Source of the DNA: Chlorobiota bacterium
GTDB lineage: Bacteria; Bacteroidota; Bacteroidia; Bacteroidales; B39-G9
Length of the DNA: 11,399 nt
Direction of reading: 5' to 3'
NCBI GenBank assembly: GCA_030632095.1
Contig: DAOVJU010000054.1
Location: 1-11,399 of the forward strand
Shown: in pieces, positions 1-7,539 of the stretch
Layout of the letters: each line of letters starts with the position of its first letter
Position numbering within the stretch: the stretch's first letter is position 1
The notes under the pieces: generated by a model
Databases searched by the model: none
The model's input: only the letters and a program-made list of their open reading frames with translations
Told to the model about the DNA's origin: nothing
Made by a program: the position numbers and the translations under genes

Positions 1-38
1 AAAAAATGACCCCTTATTTCACAAAATTTCGTTCACAA

Positions 39-329
39 TTAAGCGGTTTCTGCTTCTCTGCAACATTTAGGGCTTTCTTCTTTAAGGGTTTGGGTCGCAT
101 CGGTCAACCGAGCGTCCACTAACTTACTTGCGAACCGACTCTTGGCTTTTTCGTATTCGGCGGTTTCATCTGCACCCAAATCAACCTTTGGGTTGTCCTT
201 TATTTGGCGCATCACCTCAATCATTAGCTCGTCGCGTGGGTCTTGGGGCGCAAAGGTGCTTTCTTTCTCAAAAATCTGTTCAATGATTTCTAAATCGTAG
301 TCGCCTACTGTAATTGTTACTGTTTTCAT
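39..329 (-). CDS. Hypothetical small acidic protein, 96 aa
   Basis: I do not recognise this family. The open frame starts with ATG (complement of 327-329) and stops at TAA (complement of 39-41). The protein is soluble in appearance: no membrane segment and no signal peptide. It starts MKTVTITVGDYDLEIIEQIF, is rich in Glu, Asp and Lys throughout, and ends with a Cys-Cys pair at residues 89-90. The middle looks largely helical. Base composition stands out: positions 61-300 contain 111 G+C of 240 (46%), against roughly one third in the rest of the window. This suggests a different origin or a recent arrival, but 291 bases is a small sample. It is divergent from the membrane-protein gene at 373, with only 43 bases between the two starts. 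No function is proposed. That the frame is a real gene is fairly likely given its full-length acidic, lysine-rich composition, but not certain. Confidence 0.6.
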   Translation of the reverse strand: MKTVTITVGDYDLEIIEQIFEKESTFAPQDPRDELMIEVMRQIKDNPKVDLGADETAEYEKAKSRFASKLVDARLTDATQTLKEESPKCCREAETA

Positions 330-372
330 TAGTTACCCGGAATTTTTTCTCTCAATATATACAAATAATACA

Positions 373-666
373 ATGCTAATCTCCCAATCGATACCTGTTC
401 TTTATATGGTAAGTGGAGCCGCATTAGGAATTGCTGTAGGGTTTATTTTATTTAATGCAGTATCCGGAACCGGTAAAACTAAAATTACTTTCCTTATCGA
501 ATGTATTATCATAACTGTTTACTTATTTGCCACCTACTATCTAACAAACGTTATAAAAGCAAGTATTCAGATTGTATGGAGCCTTGAGTATTTATATGCT
601 ATTTTACTTAGCTTTATATCTTATGCTTATTTAAAGAAAGGAAACTGGCAGAAATATAAGATTTGA
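373..666 (+). CDS. Small integral membrane protein, 97 aa, unknown function
   Basis: I do not recognise the family. Three hydrophobic segments can be read at about residues 8-30, 40-60 and 67-88, separated by short polar turns (TGKTK near residue 35 and NVIKAS near 60). The protein ends with a basic tail, KKGNWQKYKI. There is no cleavable signal peptide, so it should sit in the inner membrane with three helices. The ATG at 373 gives a first helix beginning soon after the start, which fits a real start. It is divergent from the gene at 39-329 and converges on the CxxC protein gene at 674-1084 with a seven-base gap, so it appears to be a single-gene unit. Its AT-rich composition matches the window, unlike its left neighbour. 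Possible roles, such as a small accessory subunit or stress membrane protein, cannot be chosen from sequence. Confidence 0.6.
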   Translation: MLISQSIPVLYMVSGAALGIAVGFILFNAVSGTGKTKITFLIECIIITVYLFATYYLTNVIKASIQIVWSLEYLYAILLSFISYAYLKKGNWQKYKI

Positions 667-673
667 ATTAAAT

Positions 674-1084
674 CTAATACTTGGGAGTTTCTCCAAAAAA
701 ATTAGTATAAGTCCCACTATCAACTCCATAGGCTTCGAAAATACCATCACTTACCTTATAAGTACATTCCTCACCTGCTACTAATGAAAAAAGTATATCT
801 AATTCCTTGTTGTTTTTATTAACCATAATAATTCTTGCTAATCGCTCATCATAGTTCTTTGCAACTAAGTTTTCATGACAAATCGAGCAATAAAATTCAA
901 TTTTTTCCCCGTCTTGTACATCAAAGGATGGATGATTTATTACCTTATAATTTCCTAACTCAGGATCTAATAGCATTAGGCCAACATCGCCATTTTCTCT
1001 TTTTGCCGAAAGAATGATCTTGTTATTTGCCCTTAAATGTCCTTTACAGTGAGGGCATAAATAATTGTTTCCTTTTAATTTCAT
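674..1084 (-). CDS. Conserved zinc-ribbon-like protein with two CxxC motifs, 136 aa
   Basis: The protein has two cysteine knuckles, CPHC at residues 10-13 and CSIC at residues 66-69, which together could bind one zinc ion in a ribbon fold with a long insertion between the knuckles. The region between them (about 20-63) alternates hydrophobic and polar residues, as in beta strands, and contains LLLDPELGNYKVI-like sequence. The C-terminal half contains the stretch FSLVAGEECTYKVSDG. From memory, proteins of this layout (an N-terminal MKLKG..YLCPHC start, a second CxxC near residue 66 and a C-terminal AGE..TYKV stretch) are widespread in Bacteroidota and unnamed; this is recollection, not a search result. 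It has no signal peptide or membrane segment, so it should be cytoplasmic. It faces the propeller-sensor gene divergently across 302 bases. A role in nucleic-acid or protein binding is possible but not shown. Confidence 0.75.
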   Translation of the reverse strand: MKLKGNNYLCPHCKGHLRANNKIILSAKRENGDVGLMLLDPELGNYKVINHPSFDVQDGEKIEFYCSICHENLVAKNYDERLARIIMVNKNNKELDILFSLVAGEECTYKVSDGIFEAYGVDSGTYTNFFGETPKY

Positions 1085-1115
1085 AATTCATCTTTTTTCA
1101 AGAAAAAACATATAA

Positions 1116-1123
1116 CAAAGTTA
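1116..1123 (-). promoter_or_regulatory. Possible Bacteroidota -7 box for the CxxC protein gene
   Basis: On the minus strand the sequence reads TAACTTTG, an exact match to the Bacteroidota primary sigma factor -7 consensus TAnnTTTG. It lies about 32 bases upstream of the ATG at 1084, which would give a short leader. No TTG -33 element is visible at the usual 19-21 base spacing, so the support is a single eight-base box in AT-rich DNA. Confidence 0.3.
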
Positions 1124-1249
1124 AAAAACATTTTCCGTAAAAATTCTAAACTTGATAAATATAAATAGAATATCGTGTTAAAAAGTATTATTTCAAATAT
1201 GAAACGAAGTAAGTTGTAAACTAAAAGTTACTTTCGAAAATAATATTAT

Positions 1250-1290
1250 ACTTTCACTAATGAAAGTTAGTTTTGTATAAATTGTACAAT
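1250..1290. promoter_or_regulatory. Inverted-repeat cluster around a -7-like box upstream of the propeller sensor
   Basis: Three elements are packed together. ACTTTC (1250-1255) and GAAAGT (1262-1267) form a perfect 6-base inverted repeat with a 6-base spacer. It abuts TAGTTTTG (1268-1275), an exact TAnnTTTG match. A perfect 10-base palindrome, ATTGTACAAT, follows at 1281-1290, close to where transcription would begin. The arrangement resembles a promoter flanked by operators, 97-137 bases upstream of the sensor start. No good TTG -33 element is seen for this box. Short palindromes arise readily in AT-rich DNA, so this is suggestive only. Confidence 0.3.
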
Positions 1291-1327
1291 AGTTCTGCGT
1301 TTAATATTAATTTACACATTAATTGAT

Positions 1328-1357
1328 TTGCAAATTATAAGATTATAATTACATTTA
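1328..1357 (+). promoter_or_regulatory. Candidate Bacteroidota promoter for the sensor/kinase unit
   Basis: TTG at 1328-1330 is followed after 19 bases by TACATTTA (1350-1357). This matches the Bacteroidota layout TTG-N19-21-TAnnTTTG except for the last base of the -7 box. It would start transcription roughly 20 bases before the ATG at 1387. It competes with the TAGTTTTG box at 1268-1275; the sequence does not decide between them. Confidence 0.3.
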
Positions 1358-1386
1358 AGGTTGCACATTTGTTTGAAGAATAATAT

Positions 1387-4300
1387 ATGAATGGTTATAT
1401 AAAGCAGCTTTTACTTTTATGCGGTATATTAATAAATTTTATTAGTAATGCCCAGGAGTATGAAGTCAGATTTACCCATATTTCAGTAAAAGATGGTCTC
1501 TCTCAAAGTACTGTTTATACTATATGTCAAGATAGTAAAGGATTCATGTGGTTTGGAACTCAAAACAGTGGATTAAATAGATACGATGGATATGATTTTA
1601 AAATTTACAGGCATAAAACAGATGATAGTTTAAGTATTTCAAGTGATGATATAAGTAATATACTTGAAGATAAGGATGGCACACTTTGGATAGGAACATG
1701 GGGTGGCGGATTAGAAAATTATAACCCGGTTACTGAAACATTCACACATTATATTCATGATCCGAATAATCCAACAAGTTTGAGTAATAACAGGGCACAA
1801 ACACTATTAATAGATAAAAACAATAATTTATGGATTGGTACAGCAGGAGGAGGATTATGTAAATACATCAGGGAAACTGATAATTTCATATCATATATGC
1901 ATAATCCTTATGATCCTTTTTCGATAAGTAATAATAGAATTTGGACAATTGCTGAAGATACTTCAGGGATTTTATGGATTGGTACCGATTATGGATTAAA
2001 TAAATTCGATCCTGAAACAGGCAAATTCAAACGGTATTTGCCTGATGTGAAAGATCTCAAATCATTAAGCCATATTGAAGTAAGAAATGTGTATATTGAT
2101 CACTACAATACATTATGGATAGGTACTTCATTATGTCTTAATGAATATCACCCCGAAACAGATAATTTCAGTCATTATCATCCATTCCCGGATGCTATTA
2201 CTAAATTATATCCAAGAGAAATTAACAGAATCCTTGAAGACCACAATAATGTTTTATGGGTTGGAACTCAAATGGGTGGTTTGTGCATATTTGACCGCGA
2301 AACTAAAACATGGACAAAACATACGCATGATCCAAAAAATACATCGAGCTTAAGCTATAATGATATAAGGGATATTTTTGAAGACAGATCAAGAAACATA
2401 TGGATTTCGACACGTGGTGGAGGCTTAAATAAAATGGATCTGAAACCACAAAAATTCAAGCTTTATAAAAAAGATCCGTACAATCCAAATAGCCTTAGTG
2501 GCAACCGTATTAGCGCCATTATTGAAGATGAGGATGATTATCTTTGGCTTGGTACTGATGGTGCAGGATTAAATAGATTTAACAGGTACACGGGTGATTA
2601 TATCCACTTTAAGAATGATCCAAATAATCCATATTCTATTAACAGGGGGTCAATTCAAACCCTATATGAAGATTACAAAGGCAACATTTGGATTGGATTT
2701 GATATTAACGGGGCAGATATATTGAATAAAAACACTTTAAAAGCAAAACATATTACAGCTGATAAAACATTAGAGAGTTATTTGTCAAACAAGAGGGTTA
2801 ATTCTATTGTTGGAGATAAAAAAGCTTATATCTGGTTAGGTACAAAATATGGATTATGTAAATATGATAACAATACAGGTAACATTAAACACTATTTTCA
2901 TGATCCTTTAGATTCAACAACAATTGTAAATAATAATATTTCAATTCTTTTATACGATTTGTTTGGAAAATTATGGATTGGAACAGAATATGGTTTAAGC
3001 AAGTTTGATCCTGTTACTGAAAAATCTGTAAATTATGTAAATAACCCTGATGATCTTTCTACGATTAGCAGTGATAATATAAACAATCTATATGAAGATA
3101 TTAATGGTAATATTTTAATTGGAACAACAAAAGGATTAAATATTTTCAATCGCAAAACTCAAACATTCACATATTATACCATAAAAGATGGTTTAGCAAC
3201 AGATGATGTATACGGTATTTTAGATGATAATAATGGCCACATTTGGTTTAGCTCTTTTAAAGGCATTTCAGTTTTTGATCCAGCATCGGGTTATATAAGA
3301 AATTTTGACATATATGACGGATTACAAAATAACATGTTTTCAAAGAAAGCCACTTTAAAAAGCAAAACCGGTGAGTTTTTCTTTGGTGGCATCGATGGTT
3401 TTAATTCATTTTTTCCTGAAAATGTAAAACATAATCCGCATGCACCTAAATTAGTTTTCACTGATTTTCAAATATTTAATGAACCTGTTAAACCAGGCAA
3501 AGATTCTCCACTTAAAAGAAGTATAACATACACTGATGAAATTATACTTTCTTATAAGCAATCAGTTTTTTCAATCTGGTTTTCTGCACTTGAATATACT
3601 ATACCGGAAAAAAACCAATATGCCTTCAAATTAGAAGGTTTCGAAGAAAATTGGAACTATATGGGAAACAGAAGATTTGCACATTATACAAACCTTGATC
3701 CTGATACTTATATTTTTAAGGTTAAAGCATCAAATAATGATAAAATATGGAATACAGAAGGCATATCATTGAAAATAACCATTACACCTCCTTTTTGGAA
3801 AACTACATGGTTTATTAGCCTGGAAATTATCATAATAATTTTCGGTATTGCCTTATTTATCAAAATCAGGGAAAGAAACTTACGCCAATATAGTAAAGTT
3901 CTTGAAGAAAAAGTTAAGCTTCGAACTTTTGAGATTGAACAACAGAAAGAAGAAATCCTGGCACAATCAGAAGAATTGAAAAAACTATCAATAGTTGCCA
4001 GTGAAACCGATAATGCCGTTATAATTGCAGATAAAAATGGGAATATTGAATGGGTTAACGATGGGTTTACAAGATTGCTTGAATATACTTTTGAAGAGTT
4101 TCTTTCAGAACAAGGCAATAATTTATTTGAAACAAGTACACATAAAGATATTGCCAATGTTCAAAAGAAATGCATTGAACATAAGGTTTCAGTAACTTAT
4201 TCATCTGAAAATAAATCAAAATCAGGAAGGGATCTTTGGCTGCAAACAACCTTAACCCCAATTCTTGACGATGACGACAATATATATAAATACGTAGCAA

Positions 4301-5154
4301 TTGATTCAGATATCACCAAAATAAAGCGCGCTGAAGAAGAGATTATTGCACGCAATAACCACATTGCTGAACAAAGAGATCAAATATTAAAACAAAATAA
4401 TGAAATAGTTGCCAGTATATTATACGCCAGTAGAATTCAAAAGGCCAGTTTACCTCCGGATGATTTTCTGGATGAAATTTTTAGTCAGTATTTCATATTT
4501 AATAAACCAAAAGACATTGTAAGTGGTGATTTTTATTGGGCTGCAAAGATAAAAGATGATATAATTCTTGCTGTTGCCGATTGTACAGGCCATGGTGTCC
4601 CGGGTGCATTAATGAGCATGATCTCTGTTTCGTTTTTAAACAAAATTGTAAATGAAAAGAGAATACTTGAACCCAATTTAATACTTGACAGGCTAAAAAT
4701 AAACACGATAAATGCTTTACATCAAACTGGTGGTGAATTTGAATCTAACGATGGAATGGATGTCGCCATAATAAAATATAATGTTAAAACACTAAAATCA
4801 AAATTTGCCGGCGCTATGAATCCAATAATGTACATAAGAAATGGTGAATTAAATGAAGTAAAGGGTGATCGTATGTCAGTTGGATTCCATGAAGACAAAG
4901 ATCGAAAATTTCAAATGCAAGAACTGCAAATGCAAAAAAACGATATGTTTTATTTATTCTCTGATGGCTATTCTGATCAATTTGGAGGAAAAGATGCAAT
5001 GCGATTCTTAAAAAAGAATTTTAAAAATCTTTTAACAGAAATCCATCAACTATCTATGCAGGAACAAAAAGAAAAACTTGAATCTGCATTTTTATCATGG
5101 AAAGGCTATAATAAGCAAATTGATGATATATTGGTATTAGGAGTAAGAATATAA
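1387..5154 (+). CDS. Two-propeller membrane sensor with PAS and SpoIIE-type phosphatase output, 1255 aa
   Basis: Envelope sensor whose output is a PP2C/SpoIIE serine/threonine phosphatase. A signal peptide covers residues 1-22 (hydrophobic LLLLCGILI, cleavage likely before QEYEV). Fourteen propeller repeats of the LWIGT..GL..Y/F type follow to about residue 685, enough for two seven-bladed propellers as in Bacteroidota hybrid two-component sensors. A Y_Y_Y domain lies near 740-803 (KLEGFEENW, TYIFKVKASN) and one transmembrane helix near 807-828. A coiled coil and a PAS domain (about 862-980) precede a second helix, SILYASRIQKASLP, the usual linker into SpoIIE phosphatases. Metal-binding aspartates are present: D1048 (SGDFYW), D1065 (ADCTGHG), D1193 (FSDG) and D1246/D1247 (DD near the C-terminus). 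The enzyme should therefore be active and act on a phosphoserine or phosphothreonine protein in the cytoplasm. There is no HisKA, receiver or AraC domain. The ligand is unknown. A histidine kinase gene follows after 30 bases, probably in the same transcript. Confidence 0.93.
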   Translation: MNGYIKQLLLLCGILINFISNAQEYEVRFTHISVKDGLSQSTVYTICQDSKGFMWFGTQNSGLNRYDGYDFKIYRHKTDDSLSISSDDISNILEDKDGTLWIGTWGGGLENYNPVTETFTHYIHDPNNPTSLSNNRAQTLLIDKNNNLWIGTAGGGLCKYIRETDNFISYMHNPYDPFSISNNRIWTIAEDTSGILWIGTDYGLNKFDPETGKFKRYLPDVKDLKSLSHIEVRNVYIDHYNTLWIGTSLCLNEYHPETDNFSHYHPFPDAITKLYPREINRILEDHNNVLWVGTQMGGLCIFDRETKTWTKHTHDPKNTSSLSYNDIRDIFEDRSRNIWISTRGGGLNKMDLKPQKFKLYKKDPYNPNSLSGNRISAIIEDEDDYLWLGTDGAGLNRFNRYTGDYIHFKNDPNNPYSINRGSIQTLYEDYKGNIWIGFDINGADILNKNTLKAKHITADKTLESYLSNKRVNSIVGDKKAYIWLGTKYGLCKYDNNTGNIKHYFHDPLDSTTIVNNNISILLYDLFGKLWIGTEYGLSKFDPVTEKSVNYVNNPDDLSTISSDNINNLYEDINGNILIGTTKGLNIFNRKTQTFTYYTIKDGLATDDVYGILDDNNGHIWFSSFKGISVFDPASGYIRNFDIYDGLQNNMFSKKATLKSKTGEFFFGGIDGFNSFFPENVKHNPHAPKLVFTDFQIFNEPVKPGKDSPLKRSITYTDEIILSYKQSVFSIWFSALEYTIPEKNQYAFKLEGFEENWNYMGNRRFAHYTNLDPDTYIFKVKASNNDKIWNTEGISLKITITPPFWKTTWFISLEIIIIIFGIALFIKIRERNLRQYSKVLEEKVKLRTFEIEQQKEEILAQSEELKKLSIVASETDNAVIIADKNGNIEWVNDGFTRLLEYTFEEFLSEQGNNLFETSTHKDIANVQKKCIEHKVSVTYSSENKSKSGRDLWLQTTLTPILDDDDNIYKYVAIDSDITKIKRAEEEIIARNNHIAEQRDQILKQNNEIVASILYASRIQKASLPPDDFLDEIFSQYFIFNKPKDIVSGDFYWAAKIKDDIILAVADCTGHGVPGALMSMISVSFLNKIVNEKRILEPNLILDRLKINTINALHQTGGEFESNDGMDVAIIKYNVKTLKSKFAGAMNPIMYIRNGELNEVKGDRMSVGFHEDKDRKFQMQELQMQKNDMFYLFSDGYSDQFGGKDAMRFLKKNFKNLLTEIHQLSMQEQKEKLESAFLSWKGYNKQIDDILVLGVRI

Positions 5155-5184
5155 ATTACGAAGGTTGTTTCGTTTAGAAAAACA

Positions 5185-5745
5185 ATGGATAAAGAAACAG
5201 GAAATAGAAAAACAGTATCTTCAAAAACAAATCCATTGAATATTATTGATAAATTAAAGAAAGAAAATAAAGAATTAAGAAATGAAAGAGATTTTCTGCG
5301 CAAAACCGAAAAAGAACTCCGGCAAAAAAACGATGAATTAATATCATTAGAAGATAATTATGCAGCTTCCCTTGAAGAAGCAAGAGCTATTACAAATGAA
5401 CTATTAAAACAAAACAAAATACTTGCTGATAATGAGAACAAATTCAGGACACTAAATGAAATTGTGCCAGCAGCTATTTTCATTATCCAGGAAGATAAAT
5501 ATATTTATACCAATACTGCATTCCATGAGATTACAGGCTACAGTAAAGATAAGCTAAAATCTATGAGCTTTGGGGATGTTATACATCCTGATTTTAAAGG
5601 AATTATTAAAGAATACGAACTAATACATCAACAAGGTGAACAGGTTCCACCGCGCCGTGAGTTTATAATTTTAATCCTGTTAAGGGAAATAGATGGGTTG
5701 ATTTTTCAGCAGCATTTTTTGATTATGAAGGTAAACCTGCAATGA
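5185..5745 (+). CDS. N-terminal fragment of the histidine kinase: coiled coil and most of PAS1
   Basis: This open frame begins at ATG 5185, 30 bases after the sensor stop, and encodes 186 residues. Residues 20-85 form a charged coiled coil (KLKKENKELRNERDFL). A PAS domain starts near 87 (FRTLNEIVPAAIFIIQEDKYIYTN by its pattern, with TNTAFHEITGYS typical of the PAS core). PAS homology stops at about residue 163 (RREF and the first few residues after it); the last 23 or so residues (…LLREIDGLIFQQH…) look like out-of-frame translation. As written, this piece has no catalytic domain and an incomplete PAS fold. It stops at TGA 5743-5745, which overlaps the ATG of the next frame. Confidence 0.7.
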   Translation: MDKETGNRKTVSSKTNPLNIIDKLKKENKELRNERDFLRKTEKELRQKNDELISLEDNYAASLEEARAITNELLKQNKILADNENKFRTLNEIVPAAIFIIQEDKYIYTNTAFHEITGYSKDKLKSMSFGDVIHPDFKGIIKEYELIHQQGEQVPPRREFIILILLREIDGLIFQQHFLIMKVNLQ

Positions 5746-7268
5746 TTGGAACAGCCATTGATATTACAACTAAAAAAGAAGCTGATAAATCATTGACAAT
5801 TACTCAATTCTCTGTTGAAAAGGCTTCAGATTCAATACTTTGGCTGCGTAAAAATGGAAGTTTTATATATGCTAATAAAGCAGCATGCGATATGTTAGCT
5901 TATTCCCTTGAAGAATTACTCAAAATTAAAATTTTTGATATTGCGCCTGAATTTCCGGAAAAGGCATGGCCGGATCATTGGACTAAATTAAGAAATAAAT
6001 CGCACATAGTTTTTGAAACCGTTTATAGAACAAAAAATGGGAAAGATATACCGGTTGAGACCGCAATAAATTTCCTTGAATTTGAAGGGGAAGAATACAA
6101 TTTTGCATTTAGCCGCGATATTTCCGAAAGAAAACATAACCTGAACCTGATTGCCGAAAGTGAAGAAAAATTCAGGAACATTTTTAATTCAACCAATGAA
6201 TCAATTTTTATACACGAAAAGGAAACCGGGAAAATATTAAGTGTAAATGATGCAAGCTGTAGAATGTTTGGTTATCACTATAATGAATTTGAGAAATTAA
6301 CAATTGAAGATGTTAGCCTGGGAATTTCACCTTATAGCGCAAAAGAAGCAAATGAAGCAATCTCTCGGGCAATAAAAGAAGGGCCCCAAACTTTTCAGTG
6401 GATTTCAAAGAATAATTTAGGAAAGCTTTTTCATACCGAGATATCTTTACGACTTGCAAAAATTGGTAAACATGAGAGAGTAATTGCAGTAACCAGGAAT
6501 ATTGATCAACGAAAAAAAGCTGAAGAAGAACTTATTAAAGCTAAAAATAGAGCTGAAGAAGCCGACCGCTTGAAATCAGCATTCCTGGCAAATATGTCGC
6601 ATGAAATCAGGACGCCAATGAATGGCATACTCGGATTCACTGAACTATTAATTGAAGAAGATATTTCAAAAGAAGACAGGGAATCTTATTTGAACATAAT
6701 TAAGAAAAATGGAGATCAATTGTTAAACATTATTAACGACATACTTGATATTTCGAGAATAGAAATTGGCCAGCTTAACATCGTCTATAAAAATTTCACA
6801 ATTTCACATTTATTTACCGAACTTGAAACTGTATTCAATAAAGCAATTATTGAAAGCGGGAAAAATATAATGCTTATAAATGAGTTGCATTTGAATAAAA
6901 ATGAAAAAATTTATTGCGATCCAGTCCGGATCAGACAAATTTTATACAATCTTTTAAGCAACGCGATAAAATTCACTGAGGCCGGTTCAATTCGTTTTGG
7001 GTGTGAAAAGAGTGAAGAACAATTTACTTATTGGGTAAATGATACAGGTATTGGATTAGATAAAAATGAACAAAGTGTAATATTTGACAGATTCATTCAA
7101 GCCGATAACAGCCATTCGAGGAAGCATAGTGGAACAGGACTTGGATTATCCATAATAAAAGGATTAGTTGATTTAATGAATGGTAAAATTTGGGTAAAGT
7201 CGACGCCCGGAAAAGGTTCAGCCTTTTATTTTACAATACCTGATCTGGCTGAACAAATACAAGTTTAA
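5742..7268 (+). CDS. Catalytic fragment of the PAS histidine kinase, 508 aa
   Basis: Sensor histidine kinase, predicted to autophosphorylate on His and pass phosphate to a response regulator not present in this window. The first residues (MIGTAIDIT) are the last strand of PAS1, so this start is not at a domain boundary. PAS2 covers about 20-131 (ASDSILWLRKNGSFIYANKAAC), PAS3 about 136-255 and HisKA about 270-335, with the H box SHEIRTPMNG and His287. The HATPase has N403 in the N box, G1 DTGIGL at 434, F box IFDRF, and G2 GTGLGLS at 464. All kinase boxes are intact. It has no transmembrane helix or receiver domain. The ATGA overlap with the upstream frame could allow coupled re-initiation and production of an active kinase lacking PAS1; otherwise this is the downstream half of a broken gene. 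The ligands of the PAS domains cannot be told from sequence. Confidence 0.8.
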   Translation: MIGTAIDITTKKEADKSLTITQFSVEKASDSILWLRKNGSFIYANKAACDMLAYSLEELLKIKIFDIAPEFPEKAWPDHWTKLRNKSHIVFETVYRTKNGKDIPVETAINFLEFEGEEYNFAFSRDISERKHNLNLIAESEEKFRNIFNSTNESIFIHEKETGKILSVNDASCRMFGYHYNEFEKLTIEDVSLGISPYSAKEANEAISRAIKEGPQTFQWISKNNLGKLFHTEISLRLAKIGKHERVIAVTRNIDQRKKAEEELIKAKNRAEEADRLKSAFLANMSHEIRTPMNGILGFTELLIEEDISKEDRESYLNIIKKNGDQLLNIINDILDISRIEIGQLNIVYKNFTISHLFTELETVFNKAIIESGKNIMLINELHLNKNEKIYCDPVRIRQILYNLLSNAIKFTEAGSIRFGCEKSEEQFTYWVNDTGIGLDKNEQSVIFDRFIQADNSHSRKHSGTGLGLSIIKGLVDLMNGKIWVKSTPGKGSAFYFTIPDLAEQIQV

Positions 7269-7539
7269 GCCTTAATACCCCCTTAAGCATTTCTATTTCT
7301 TTATTCACCAATAATTATGAATATTTTACATACATTCTTTATTTTGGATATTGCTTAAATAACTAATTTATAATAAGATAATCCCATCTGCGAAACTTCA
7401 GTAATTTACTGTTCATAATTGAACAATGCAACTTCAATTTCGTACACTTTCCTTTTTTAACCAATAGAAGGTTTTTAGATTAAATTTTTAATTATCAGCA
7501 AATTATAATGTTTGGCATTTTTAATGAGAATGAATAGTG
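7269..7539. other. Gene-free stretch before the exporter operon
   Basis: No convincing reading frame, RNA gene or repeat family is seen here. It is strongly AT-rich. Near the kinase stop, CTTAA (7271-7275) and TTAAG (7283-7287) could pair, but the stem is only five bases and lacks a T run, so a terminator is not called. No clear TTG-N19-21-TAnnTTTG promoter was found. The exporter promoter must nevertheless lie in this stretch or beside the palindrome that follows, unless the whole region is read through from the kinase. Confidence 0.5.

Larger units (their letters stand above)
5185..7268 (+). pseudogene. Frameshifted gene for a soluble triple-PAS histidine kinase
   Basis: The two open frames 5185-5745 and 5742-7268 read as one protein if a single base is restored at about 5673/5674. 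With an extra A in the TTTTAA run the junction becomes REF-IILNPVKGNRWVDF, which is ordinary PAS-domain sequence running on to AAFFDYEGKPAMIGTAIDIT. The repaired product would have 694 residues: coiled coil (about 20-85), PAS1 (87-205), PAS2 (207-318), PAS3 (322-440), HisKA with the phospho-acceptor His at 473, and HATPase with its N box at 589 (NLLSNAIKFT), G1 at 620 (DTGIGL) and G2 at 650 (GTGLGL). It has no membrane helix and no receiver domain. The break could be a real mutation or a sequencing/assembly error in a short homopolymer. There is no canonical slippery heptamer in frame at the site, so programmed frameshifting is unlikely. Confidence 0.75.

Noticed and set aside
659..675. AGATTT/AAATCT inverted repeat at the convergent gene ends, as a bidirectional terminator
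   Set aside because: The stem is only six mostly A-T pairs with a five-base loop and no flanking T run on either strand; it overlaps the stop codon of the membrane-protein gene, so it could arise by chance.
3708..4157. 149-codon minus-strand open frame inside the sensor gene
   Set aside because: It lies opposite the PAS and membrane region of a well-supported gene; its translation is rich in Ser, Ile and Leu as expected of antisense to AT-rich coding DNA, with no domain pattern.
5158..5173. ACGAA/TTCGT hairpin between the sensor and kinase genes
   Set aside because: Five-pair stem in a 30-base spacer, followed by mixed A-rich sequence; insufficient for a terminator or processing site.
5665..5676. 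Programmed -1 ribosomal frameshift in the kinase gene
   Set aside because: The in-frame codons ATA ATT TTA ATC contain no X-XXY-YYZ slippery heptamer, and no strong downstream stem was seen. A simple one-base loss explains the break better.
7271..7287. CTTAA/TTAAG hairpin after the kinase stop, as a terminator
   Set aside because: Five A-T-rich pairs with a loop of seven bases and no continuous T tract afterwards; too weak to call.
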